DNA from: Haberlea rhodopensis
Taxonomy: Eukaryota; Streptophyta; Magnoliopsida; Lamiales; Gesneriaceae
Reading direction: 5' to 3'
Assembly: GCA_907163345.1 (NCBI GenBank)
Contig: CAJQUN010000007.1
Location: 6,400,582 to 6,464,581, forward strand
Length of the DNA stretch: 64,000 nt
Shown: piece by piece, positions 45,725 to 54,974 of the stretch
How the letters are laid out: the number at the start of each line of letters is the position of its first letter
Numbering within the stretch: position 1 is the stretch's first letter
Translations under genes and position numbers: made by a program
Notes under the pieces: generated by a model
What the model saw: the letters and a program-made list of their open reading frames with translations, nothing else
Databases searched by the model: none
Told to the model about the DNA's origin: nothing

Positions 45725-46699
45725 ATCTCAAAATCTCCAATTTTGCGATATGGTCCCTCCTTTTCCATATTTAGCTCGGTTTGGTCATTTTTCATTATTT
45801 ATAGCTTATTTACTCCACTCTTATGCAACTGGACCTAGATTCTTGAAATACAAATATATACCAAAACGCGTAATATTTTCCAGGAATCAATACAAAAACA
45901 CTATTAATCATATATCAAATTAAATGTAAAATCACACTTATCAACTCCCCCAAACTTAAACTTGATCGTCTCGAGCAAGAAAATAAAGTCAAAAAGACGA
46001 GTTCAATATTGAAGATTCAAATAAACCAATTCGCAGTCATCGTGTAGCTTAGACGTCTCACTTACAGACAAACAAAAGTCAATACAAAATGTTTAACAAG
46101 TCGTGTTTTCTCTTAGATCAAGCAACATGTCTCCAAATCAGAACGTGCGTGTGCTATTGTCAGTTTCAAGTTCCATGCAAATTTCATAGATCAAATCATG
46201 CTAGTCAATGAAAAGTAAAATTATCGTTGAGCATTCCATAGACCTATTTTCAAACAACTTCTCCACTAATGTAGTCACTCCCTAGACTTGGATCAATAGG
46301 TCTTTTTAAGCTTGTAACGTTAGGCCAATGTGTTTGGCTTTAAAGAATGGATATGATATAAGAATGTAATGTTCATATTTTTAGCACAAAATTGAGCTTC
46401 TATTCTTTTTCTTCTAGCCTTGGCCACTTTGGGTCTTATTTAGTCATTTAGGCTTTTTCTATTCTTTTCGTTTCTCATTCATCATTTTTTTCAATAAGCT
46501 CATCAAAATATAGCAATTCATGTGCATCTATTGAGAATCATTATACTCCCTGAGGGTGAGGATAATTTTTTTGTCAATTTAGGCTCATAATGGTAGGTAC
46601 AGTGAGTTGCCAAAAAATGTTGATTGGGGCTAATAGTATGTTAAACATACACCATTATTTTTCAATAAAGCTCAAAATGGGACACTAGAGATTGATATA

Positions 46700-48602
46700 T
46701 GTGGGGTCCTCGTTACTTAATCCATTATGTATAATGTTAACATACATATGTGAGTCTGAATTAAGTAAGAACATGCACTGATTAAGAGTATCATACTAGT
46801 TAAGTTGTTACAGGGTTTATAAAAACATATCCACTACACATCATATGTACAAACAACAACCTACTACAAGATAACTCCTAGGCAGTGGTTCAGCTCACAG
46901 CGGAAAATGACTCACATCCCGTCTCCCCACGTTTATGAGTCCCTACAGAAACATTCACACAACGTGAGTATAGATAACAACAATCTTAGTGCAATATCAA
47001 AACACAATTCATATGATAAAGCAATAATAATCATATCCAATGTGAATGCTCTGTCTCATGCATCAACAAATGCAACTATGTCATGACATATCTCATCAAT
47101 CACCCTATTATCACGAGCCCAATATGATATGCCTATTCAGCTCAATATGTCAGTGGAACCACATCACATCTTCATATTAGCAGCACATATCATAGTACCG
47201 TACTCATCTCTGATAATAGCCAGAGCATATACCCAAACCAGGCGTATATCTCTCAAGCCAAAGCATATGTAGTATATCTATCAAGGCAATGATCCCAGCC
47301 AAAGCATATACCAATCCTGGCATATCTATCAAGGCAATGATCTCACCAAAGCATATACACATATCTATCAAGGCATCCATCCCAATCATATGAAATCCAT
47401 GTATGTACATGCATATGATACTACCAATCATATGACACAAAGCTAACATAAATCATATGATATCAAAACCATAACATCATCATCACATAATATCTATACT
47501 CCGTACGTCCACACGTACCTGTACTGCGACACAAACGAGTTAAATTACGCGTCACTGGCTAATTGCCTCGTTGTCCCGTCCCTTGCGATGATGCTACAAC
47601 AATGCCAACAATATATCATGTTATCATAGGCATCAATATCAAAAGCTACAAAAATAAAACATATTAACTCTACCGATCGATCGGTCACTAGCGATCGATC
47701 GGTCCAAACAGACAACCCTAGCGATCGGTCGGTCAGAAGCTAGCGATCGATCGCTCAAATGTCTGAATTTCTCAAAAAAGCTACGGCATTTCACCGATCG
47801 ATCGGTCACTTTCAGCGATCGATCGGTACATGAACCGCCTTATTTTCCCCTGTTTTACCGATCGATCGGTACAAATCTAGCGATCGATCGGTCGACAACA
47901 GATTTTTCAAACATGGCGATTTTCAAGCATATCTTCTTGGTTCTTCTCCTATAACTCGAAATTCAACATGTCAACAAGTTTCATGCACTCTCTAATGACA
48001 TAACAACATGTTTCCACCATCTTAGAATCCAATTAATAGCATATAAACATGACATGATTCTTCACATGAACATTTGATATTTCACTTCACATACATCAAC
48101 ACCAATTACATAATTCAAGTGTAAAACCATGAATTCCTTACCAAGATATGAAGAAATCACTTCACACAACTTCCTAGCTCAATTCACAAGTGAATCCCAA
48201 GCTCAAACCAAAAAAAACTTGAAAGAGATGGAAAGGAGCTTGTGTAGGATTTTAGTAGGTGTGTTTAGGTGAAGTATGTGATTTCACTTGGTATCCCTTA
48301 ATAAAAGCATTTCAATTAATCATCATGCTAAGTCACCTTGATATAGGGTATTTGAAGCTAATAACATGTTAGTGGCCATGTACATGAAGATGAAATTCAA
48401 ATTCAAATGCAATTCCAACTCAAATTAACTTCACATGCATATTCCAATCATTTTGCACCATGTTTCATTCCTTGCCATATATCATTTCATGCATGTGTTA
48501 TTTCATTCTTGGTTCCACCCGAACCCCCTTTATCATACCGCCAATTGATATAATTACACCATAATCATATCATATGTGTATAAAACAAATCGAGGCATTA
48601 CA
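46700..48602 (-). repeat. 3' LTR of element G (1.9 kb)
   Basis: TGTGGGGTCC ... GGCATTACA on plus. It contains imperfect repeats of an aagcatat / tatctatcaaggcaatgat unit at about 47220-47370 and the palindrome array 47672-47894. The pol ORF runs about 49 bp into its start. Confidence 0.9.
47672..47894. repeat. GATCGATC palindrome array in LTR G
   Basis: Eight units in which ACCGATCGATCGGT and AGCGATCGATCGGT alternate. One is GCGATCGGTCGG and one AGCGATCGATCGCT. Confidence 0.9.
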
Positions 48603-51139
48603 ATTCTCCCCCACTTATTGAATTTCGTCCTCGAAATTGCATATACAATCATAATACATGCTTCACATAATACCATATATGATATAAACATGTATAAATA
48701 ACATATCAACATACCAGAAAACAAATCTGGATACCGTTGAATCATATGCTGCTCCGTCTCCCACGTGGCCTCTTCGACACCCCTTCTGTCCCACTGTACC
48801 TTAACCATAGGAATCACTTTATTACGCAACCTGTGTTCAGCTCGATCCAAGATCATAACCGGTCGTTCCTCATATGACACATCTGTATCCAACTGTACAT
48901 CAGGTAACTGTAATACATGATTCGGATCTGGTTCATACTTCCTCAACAGTGAAACATGAAAGACATCATGAATACTACTCAAGGTCGGTGGTAGTGCCAA
49001 TCGATATGCCAACGTACCAATACGTTGCAATACCTCATACGGACCAACGTATCGTGGAGACAATTTTCCACGCTTACCAAACCGTACTACACCTTTAAAA
49101 GGTGAGATTTTTAAGAACACCCGGTCACAAATTTGAAATTCAAGTGGTCTACGTCGCTTATTTGCATAAGCAGTCTGTCTGTCCTGAGCAGCTTTAAGTT
49201 TCAATCGAATTAACTTTATTTTTTCTTCCATTTCATGAATCATATCCAGTCCATGTAAGAAAGACTGATCCACATCATCCCAATACAATGGTGATCTACA
49301 TCGTCGCCCATACAAAGCCTCAAATGGTGCCATCTGTATACTAGACTGATAACTGTTGTTATATGAAAATTCCACTAATGGCAATGACTCTTGCCACGAG
49401 TTATCAAACTCTAATACACATGCACGCAACATATCCTCAAGTGTCTGTATCGTACGCTCTGTTTGTCCATCTGTCTGAGGATGATATGCTGTACTCAACC
49501 GCACTTCAGTTCCCAACGCTGTCTGTAACCCTTCCCAAAAATGAGAAGTAAATCTCGGATCCCTATCCGATACAATGGAAACTGGTATACCATGTAGTCT
49601 CACCACATGTTGAATGTACAACTGTGCCGTTCTCAGATATGTAAATGTCATACAATATGGCACGAAATGAGATACTTTGGTGAGTCGGTCAACGATCACC
49701 CAAATAGCATCGCAACCAGAAGACGTCCGTGGCAAATGAGTCACAAAATCCATCGTGATATGTTCCCATTTCCACTGAGGAATTTCCAAACTGTGTAATT
49801 CACCTCCTGGTTTCTGTCTTTCCGCTTTCACTTGTTGACAGATCAAACACCGTTTCACAAAATTCGACACATCCTGTTTCATACGTTTCCACCAAAATTG
49901 GGTACGTAAATCATGATACATTTTCTTTCCTCCAGGATGTATCCTGTATCTACTACAATGAGCACGTTGTAGTAGTTCTTGGCGTAGTCCCAATATCGCA
50001 GGTACTACCCAACAAGTCCTGTATTTCAGAATTCCATCATTTGCAAGTACAAACTGCGATGTTTGTCCTTGACTTATCATTTCTTTCCAATGTTGTACCT
50101 CATCATCAGTCATTTGTGCCTTTCTGATTTTGTCAAAAATATCAGGTTCAACCAATAATGTTGATACCCGTACTGGCACTGTTTCCACATCAAAATCATA
50201 ACCCAAAGTACAACAAGAAGTCATCAAAGCTGATAACTGAATCATCTCCTCAGCCGTATGATGTACTTTTCGACTCAAGGCATCTGCTGTAAGATTAACC
50301 TTTCCTGGATGATATTCAATCTCACAATCATAATCTTTCAACAGATCCATCCATCTTCTTTGTCTCATATTCAACTCTGCTTGAGTGAATAAAAACTTTA
50401 AACTCTTATGATCTGTATATATGGTAAACGATGTACCATATAAATAATGTCGCCATATCTTTAAGGCAAAGACAATGGCAGCTAATTCCAGATCATGTAC
50501 TGGATATCTCATTTCATGTGGCTTCAATTGTCGTGATGCATAAGCCACTACATGTTTATCCTGCATCAATACACAACCCAAACCTAGTAATGATGCATCA
50601 GTATATAAGGCAAACCTGTCATGCTCCGATGGAATAATCAAAACTGGAGCTGTAGTTAATCGATGTTTCAATTCCTGAAAACTACGCTCACATGCCTCCG
50701 ACCATCGAAACGGTACTCCTTTCTGTGTCAATTGTGTCAATGGTTTGGCAATTGATGAAAATCCTTCAACAAATCGTCTATAATAGCCAGCCAAACCCAA
50801 GAAACTACGAATCTCTGGCACAGAAATAGGTGCTGACCAATTCAACACTGCTTCGATTTTCATCGGATCAACTGATATACCTTCTTCTGAAATTACATGC
50901 CCCAAAAAGCCGACACTAGTCAACCAAAACTCACACTTACTGAGTTTGGCATATAACTGATGTGTCCTCAACAATTGCAATACCATATGCAAATGTTGAA
51001 CATGTTCTGCATCACTCTGTGAATAGATCAGTATATCATCAATAAAGACAATGACAAAACGATCAAGGTATTCCTGGAACACACGATTCATTAAACTCAT
51101 AAAGACAGCGGGAGCATTTGTCACTCCAAATGGCATCAC
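48554..51139 (-). CDS. Gypsy Pol: RT palm, RNase H, integrase, chromodomain-like end
   Basis: 861 codons continuing Pol after one in-frame stop. RT palm with MPFGVTNAPAVFMSLMNRVF and IDDILIYS at the start. RNase H (ALYTDASLLGLGCVLMQDKH, TDHKSLKFLF) around residues 175-270. Integrase zinc finger (HCSRYRIHPGGKKMYHDLRT ... CLICQQVKAE), core MDFVTHLP, SDRDPRFTSHFW and AYHPQTDGQTERTIQTLEDM. The C-terminal part has FHVSLLRKYEPDPNHVL and the chromodomain-like EEATWETEQHMIQRYPDLF. The chromodomain points to the chromovirus branch. The last codons read into the 3' LTR, which is common for this group. Confidence 0.9.
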   Translation of the reverse strand: MMPFGVTNAPAVFMSLMNRVFQEYLDRFVIVFIDDILIYSQSDAEHVQHLHMVLQLLRTHQLYAKLSKCEFWLTSVGFLGHVISEEGISVDPMKIEAVLNWSAPISVPEIRSFLGLAGYYRRFVEGFSSIAKPLTQLTQKGVPFRWSEACERSFQELKHRLTTAPVLIIPSEHDRFALYTDASLLGLGCVLMQDKHVVAYASRQLKPHEMRYPVHDLELAAIVFALKIWRHYLYGTSFTIYTDHKSLKFLFTQAELNMRQRRWMDLLKDYDCEIEYHPGKVNLTADALSRKVHHTAEEMIQLSALMTSCCTLGYDFDVETVPVRVSTLLVEPDIFDKIRKAQMTDDEVQHWKEMISQGQTSQFVLANDGILKYRTCWVVPAILGLRQELLQRAHCSRYRIHPGGKKMYHDLRTQFWWKRMKQDVSNFVKRCLICQQVKAERQKPGGELHSLEIPQWKWEHITMDFVTHLPRTSSGCDAIWVIVDRLTKVSHFVPYCMTFTYLRTAQLYIQHVVRLHGIPVSIVSDRDPRFTSHFWEGLQTALGTEVRLSTAYHPQTDGQTERTIQTLEDMLRACVLEFDNSWQESLPLVEFSYNNSYQSSIQMAPFEALYGRRCRSPLYWDDVDQSFLHGLDMIHEMEEKIKLIRLKLKAAQDRQTAYANKRRRPLEFQICDRVFLKISPFKGVVRFGKRGKLSPRYVGPYEVLQRIGTLAYRLALPPTLSSIHDVFHVSLLRKYEPDPNHVLQLPDVQLDTDVSYEERPVMILDRAEHRLRNKVIPMVKVQWDRRGVEEATWETEQHMIQRYPDLFSGMLICYLYMFISYMVLCEACIMIVYAISRTKFNKWGRIVMPRFVLYTYDMIMV
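48603..48617 (-). other. Polypurine tract of element G
   Basis: The minus strand reads AGTGGGGGAGAAT immediately before the 3' LTR, the expected plus-strand primer. Confidence 0.85.
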
Positions 51140-51181
51140 CAGAAACTCATAATGTCCATAACGAGTTCTGAATGCTGTCTT

Positions 51182-53221
51182 CTATATATCTCCTTCCCTC
51201 ACACGTATTTGATGATATCCTGACCTCAAATCAATCTTAGAATAAATCCTTGATCCTTGCAACTGATCAAACAAATCATCAATACGAGGAAGATGATATT
51301 TATTCTTTATTGTTACCTTGTTCAATTGTCGATAGTCAATACACAGTCGCATTGTCCCATCCTTCTTCTTAACAAATAAAACCGGAGCACCCCAAGGCAA
51401 TACACTAGGACGTATGTACCCCTTGTCCAATAAGTCTTGCAATTGAGTTTTCAATTCTTTCAATTCAGTTGGTGCCATCCGATAAGGAGCTCGTGAAATT
51501 GCAGAAGTACCAGGTATCAAATCAATACCAAATTCCACTTCTCGACTCGGTGGGAATCCAGGTATCTCATCTGGAAACACATCCGTATATTCTGCAACCA
51601 CTGGTATCTCCTCCGCTTTCCTTTCTCTTTTCTGTTCAGTTACATCAAGAGCATAAATCAAATAACCCGCATGTCTACGTTCTAACAAACGCGACATTCG
51701 GATTGCTGATATCAAAGGAATCCTCGCCCTCGATCCCTGGCCATAGAAAAACCATTGATTTCCAGTATCAGACTGAAATCTCACTATCTTCTGACAACAA
51801 TCCACAACAGACTGATATTTACTCAACACATTGATTCCAAGGATGCAATCAAAATCTGTCATATCTAACACAATCAAATCAGCTTGTAGTCCATACTCAG
51901 TCTCAAACTGAATATCACAATAAGACACACTCTGACAAGCCATCACAGTAGTTCCCATGGGTGTCGAAACATAAAGAGGCATCAACAGTGGAGACGAGCA
52001 TATATGATACCGGTCAATAAAATTTTGTGCAACAAAAGAATGTGATGCACCAGTATCAATCAAAAGTAAAGATGGATAAGTAAACAAAGTACACTTACCC
52101 GCTATCACATCATCAGGAGCTGCCTCTGCTTCCTCCCTGTTCAGTGCATATACCTGAGCCTGAGGTGGTCCTGCCCTCTGTCCTCCACCAGATTGTGGTA
52201 CACCCTGTGGTCTCTGTTGTACTATATTCTCTGACATGGGTCCTCTTCTCTGTTGTCCGCCCACTTGAGGACAATCACGGATCACATGTCCTGGCTTCCC
52301 ACAACGGAAACAAACCACTGTATCAAACTGTGGACAATTTCTTTTAAAATGTGGCCCTCCACATTTATAACATTGTAATCCTCGTCCACTACTACTACTA
52401 CTACTCCCTTGAGACTGTCCTTTTGAACCTCGTTCACCACCCTTTCGCATTGTAAACCATTTTCCACTAAATCGAGAGGAAGATGCACCACCTCGTGGTG
52501 ATTTAAATGGTTCTCCTTTAGGTCTCATACTCTCAGATGTAGGTGGTTGGGCTTGTCCAACATCTTTGTATACCCCTACGGCAATCTCAGCCATCTCGGC
52601 TCTAGTCAATGCTTCTTCATATGATGTAGGGTTATTGGACATGACCCTATCAAACAATTCAGGCCTCAAACCTTTCACAAATTGTCTGATCTTTTCCTTT
52701 GTGTTTACATCAATATGTGGCACATACCGGAGCAAAGAAGAATATTGTACCGCATAATCCGATACTGTCATTGATCCCTGTCTCAAGTTTGTAAATTCAT
52801 ATTCTTTACTTTGCCTTGCAGCAACAGAGAAATAATGCTCAAGAAACTTCGTTCTAAACACATCCCAGTTCACTGTCTGTCCTTGAGCCCTCAGCTCAAT
52901 CAATGTGGACTTCCACCACATCATGGAATTCTTAGCCAACTGGAATTCAGCTAAGCATAACCAAGCAGTCTTGGCACACGGTGCTGATACAAATATCTGT
53001 TCCACACGTTCCAGCCATTCCTCTGCCAGTTCCCCTGATTCAGTACCCTCAAACCTGGGTGGCTGATAACTCAGAAATCGCGTCAATGTTAACTCACCAG
53101 GTAACAGTACCTGTTCCACTGGCCCTTGTCCAATCAGTGGTGGTGGCACAGGCGCCATCCTCACACTAGCGTTGCCACTCATGGCATCCCCAACATCCTC
53201 ATGATACCCTCTGTCTGTCAT
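51182..53221 (-). CDS. Gypsy Gag-protease-RT start
   Basis: 679 codons from MTDRGYHEDVGDAMSGNASV. Gag core at about residues 45-200 (FEGTESGELAEEWLERVEQI, WDVFRTKFLEHYF). Two zinc knuckles CYKCGGPHFKRNC and CFRCGKPGHVIRDC (about residues 283-325). Protease LLIDTGASHSFVAQ (about 385). RT fingers RLCIDYRQLNKVTIKNKYHL, ending DLRSGYHQIRVREGDI at a TAG (51182-51184). The reading frame continues after this stop into 48554-51139. It is the second of two gag starts in the element and differs from the upstream one at several residues (for example NSMMWW instead of KAMMWW). Confidence 0.9.
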   Translation of the reverse strand: MTDRGYHEDVGDAMSGNASVRMAPVPPPLIGQGPVEQVLLPGELTLTRFLSYQPPRFEGTESGELAEEWLERVEQIFVSAPCAKTAWLCLAEFQLAKNSMMWWKSTLIELRAQGQTVNWDVFRTKFLEHYFSVAARQSKEYEFTNLRQGSMTVSDYAVQYSSLLRYVPHIDVNTKEKIRQFVKGLRPELFDRVMSNNPTSYEEALTRAEMAEIAVGVYKDVGQAQPPTSESMRPKGEPFKSPRGGASSSRFSGKWFTMRKGGERGSKGQSQGSSSSSSGRGLQCYKCGGPHFKRNCPQFDTVVCFRCGKPGHVIRDCPQVGGQQRRGPMSENIVQQRPQGVPQSGGGQRAGPPQAQVYALNREEAEAAPDDVIAGKCTLFTYPSLLLIDTGASHSFVAQNFIDRYHICSSPLLMPLYVSTPMGTTVMACQSVSYCDIQFETEYGLQADLIVLDMTDFDCILGINVLSKYQSVVDCCQKIVRFQSDTGNQWFFYGQGSRARIPLISAIRMSRLLERRHAGYLIYALDVTEQKRERKAEEIPVVAEYTDVFPDEIPGFPPSREVEFGIDLIPGTSAISRAPYRMAPTELKELKTQLQDLLDKGYIRPSVLPWGAPVLFVKKKDGTMRLCIDYRQLNKVTIKNKYHLPRIDDLFDQLQGSRIYSKIDLRSGYHQIRVREGDI

Positions 53222-53459
53222 AACTGTATATCACGGGTTTAACAATACCATTCACAAGTATATAACATGGTAGAATAACATCATATTACAAACCTAACAT
53301 GATATTACTACTCTCAACATGTGTTCAAGTGTTTAGGTAACTCCCTAATACAATCACGGATCACATGTCCTGGCTTCCCACAACGGAAACAAACCACTGT
53401 ATCAAACTGTGGACAATTTCTTTGAAAATGTGGCCCTCCACATTTAAAACATTGTAATC
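53222..53459 (-). repeat. Junction of a tandem leader-gag duplication
   Basis: 53222-53352 is a second copy of the leader (compare 63141-63271). 53353-53459 is the zinc-knuckle part of the first gag copy (CFRCGKPGHVIRDC side), cut off from 62304 by the copia insertion. The switch is at the ctaatac/aatcacgg junction near 53352, with two bases of shared sequence. The duplicated unit is about 1.08 kb. Confidence 0.8.
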
Positions 53460-54959
53460 TGTAAGTAATCCTTAGAGCATACAACACAGCGGAATAAAAA
53501 AATTGGATTACTAGAACAATGGATCTATACATAGGATATCATATCGGATAAAGGTTTACAAATTCTCACCCTTGTAGAGTGTTTGAGCAGATTCCACGGA
53601 GCTGCACCACGTCCAATGTCTCCTCCGAGTCACTAGCAAAACTTGTCTAGTTTTGCCTCAACGGTATCCACACGATCAAATTGGGAAGGGATAGTTTAAG
53701 AACAAGTTGCTAGACAAGTTCTTAAACCGGAACAATAACCACACACGATTCTAAAATCGAAGAGGATGGCCGGAAAAACAAAAGGGGACCAAGACGGCGG
53801 CGGCCGAGAGGTCACGATTTTGATGGTGGCCGAGAGCTTCCTCTTGGGTGGCTAGGTTATGATATGAATTGTATGATTAACCTTTAATCATAACCTTGTA
53901 TATCATTATATAAGATTTAATTAAAAAGCTTTCATAAAGCCTCATGGGCTTAAGCCCATAATTATAATTTAATCCTTATAATTATTAATTAAGACTCCTC
54001 TTAATTATTTAATTCATCCCATGAATTTAATTTCCCTTATCGATTTAATCTTTTGTGCGACCCGATAGGATCTTGTAATGTTGGCAGTGACATAAAATCT
54101 CATTTTACGTTACAAGCTAAGAGCGGTGTCTAGCAACACATCGAGGCTACCCAAATTACAAGAATGTCAATGACTCGACATAACCTTTAGAACTTGTGAT
54201 AATATTAACCATGTAACTTAATCCCTTTGTCCTTTGTGTTTAGATTGAACACGAGTCATGGAATAGTCATACTCGTATATTCAATCTTTATTTCTTGATC
54301 CCCAAGTAGAACTAGAATAAACGAATAAGCTCGATATCTCATATCGACTCATTCGAGCATGGCCATGCATTTTAGTTCTCACTTGATCAAGGGCCAAACA
54401 CATCTCCTGTTATATAGGAGGGACAAATCCTATCTCGATCAGTCAACATCCCTCTACATAATTCGTAGTGTATCCAATAGTCACCTTTATAGATTACCCT
54501 GTTACGGGTAACGTTTGACAATATCAAGATACATAACTCCTTATGTTGGGATCTCTGATGATCACAAGTCGTAAGGATTACATACATTATTATCACTATG
54601 AGAATTGCATATGACGATCATATAACTATCCATGTTGCATTCTCATGGTGGGTCTGTCCAGTACATCGTTCTCTAACATGTACCCATGTGTTGATTTGAT
54701 ATCTCATATCAATGAACAATTCATCAATCAACACATACTAGTCTCTACGTATTATCATTATCCCTATTCATGATAATACTTGACTAGGGACATCTTTAAG
54801 AATAATACAATATTATTCTAAGGACATTAACATATATATTAATTCATATTGCACAGTTAAAAGAATAATATATAATAATGAATTGCCATTCATAAAATCA
54901 TATTACATTGTATGTCATAAACAATCATCTAATGATATGTCTTAGGGCATATCCCAACA
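53460..54959 (-). repeat. 3' LTR of copia element T (1.5 kb)
   Basis: tgtaagtaatcc ... catatcccaaca on plus, nearly identical to 60802-62298. Short ORFs inside (for example 54387-54596) occur in both LTRs but have no known domain. Confidence 0.92.
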
Positions 54960-54972
54960 AATCTCCCACTTG
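54960..54972 (-). other. Polypurine tract of copia element T
   Basis: The minus strand reads AAGTGGGAGATT directly before the LTR start TGTTGGGATATG, a standard copia arrangement. Confidence 0.85.
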
Positions 54973-54974
54973 CA

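Larger units (their letters stand above)
44596..45943 (-). repeat. Athila-type 3' LTR (A2)
   Basis: In element direction it runs TGATAAGTGTG to GAATCGCTACA. The end is nearly identical to that of LTR X. It holds a palindrome array (45637-45724) followed in element direction by ctatttatag. Confidence 0.75.
44596..46699 (-). mobile_element. Athila-type remnant A2: 3' LTR and 3' internal part
   Basis: 3' LTR 44596-45943, polypurine tract about 45944-45956 (minus strand AGTTTGGGGGAGT), then post-pol non-coding sequence to 46699, homologous to 14390-15399. The rest was displaced by the gypsy element starting at 46700 and lies outside the window. Confidence 0.75.

Noticed and set aside
48874..52757. 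Plus-strand ORFs over element G gag-pol
   Set aside because: Antisense shadows of a clear Pol/Gag reading frame.
54387..54596. Small ORF conserved in both LTRs of copia T (also 61735-61935)
   Set aside because: Conservation is explained by LTR identity. No start context or domain supports a gene.
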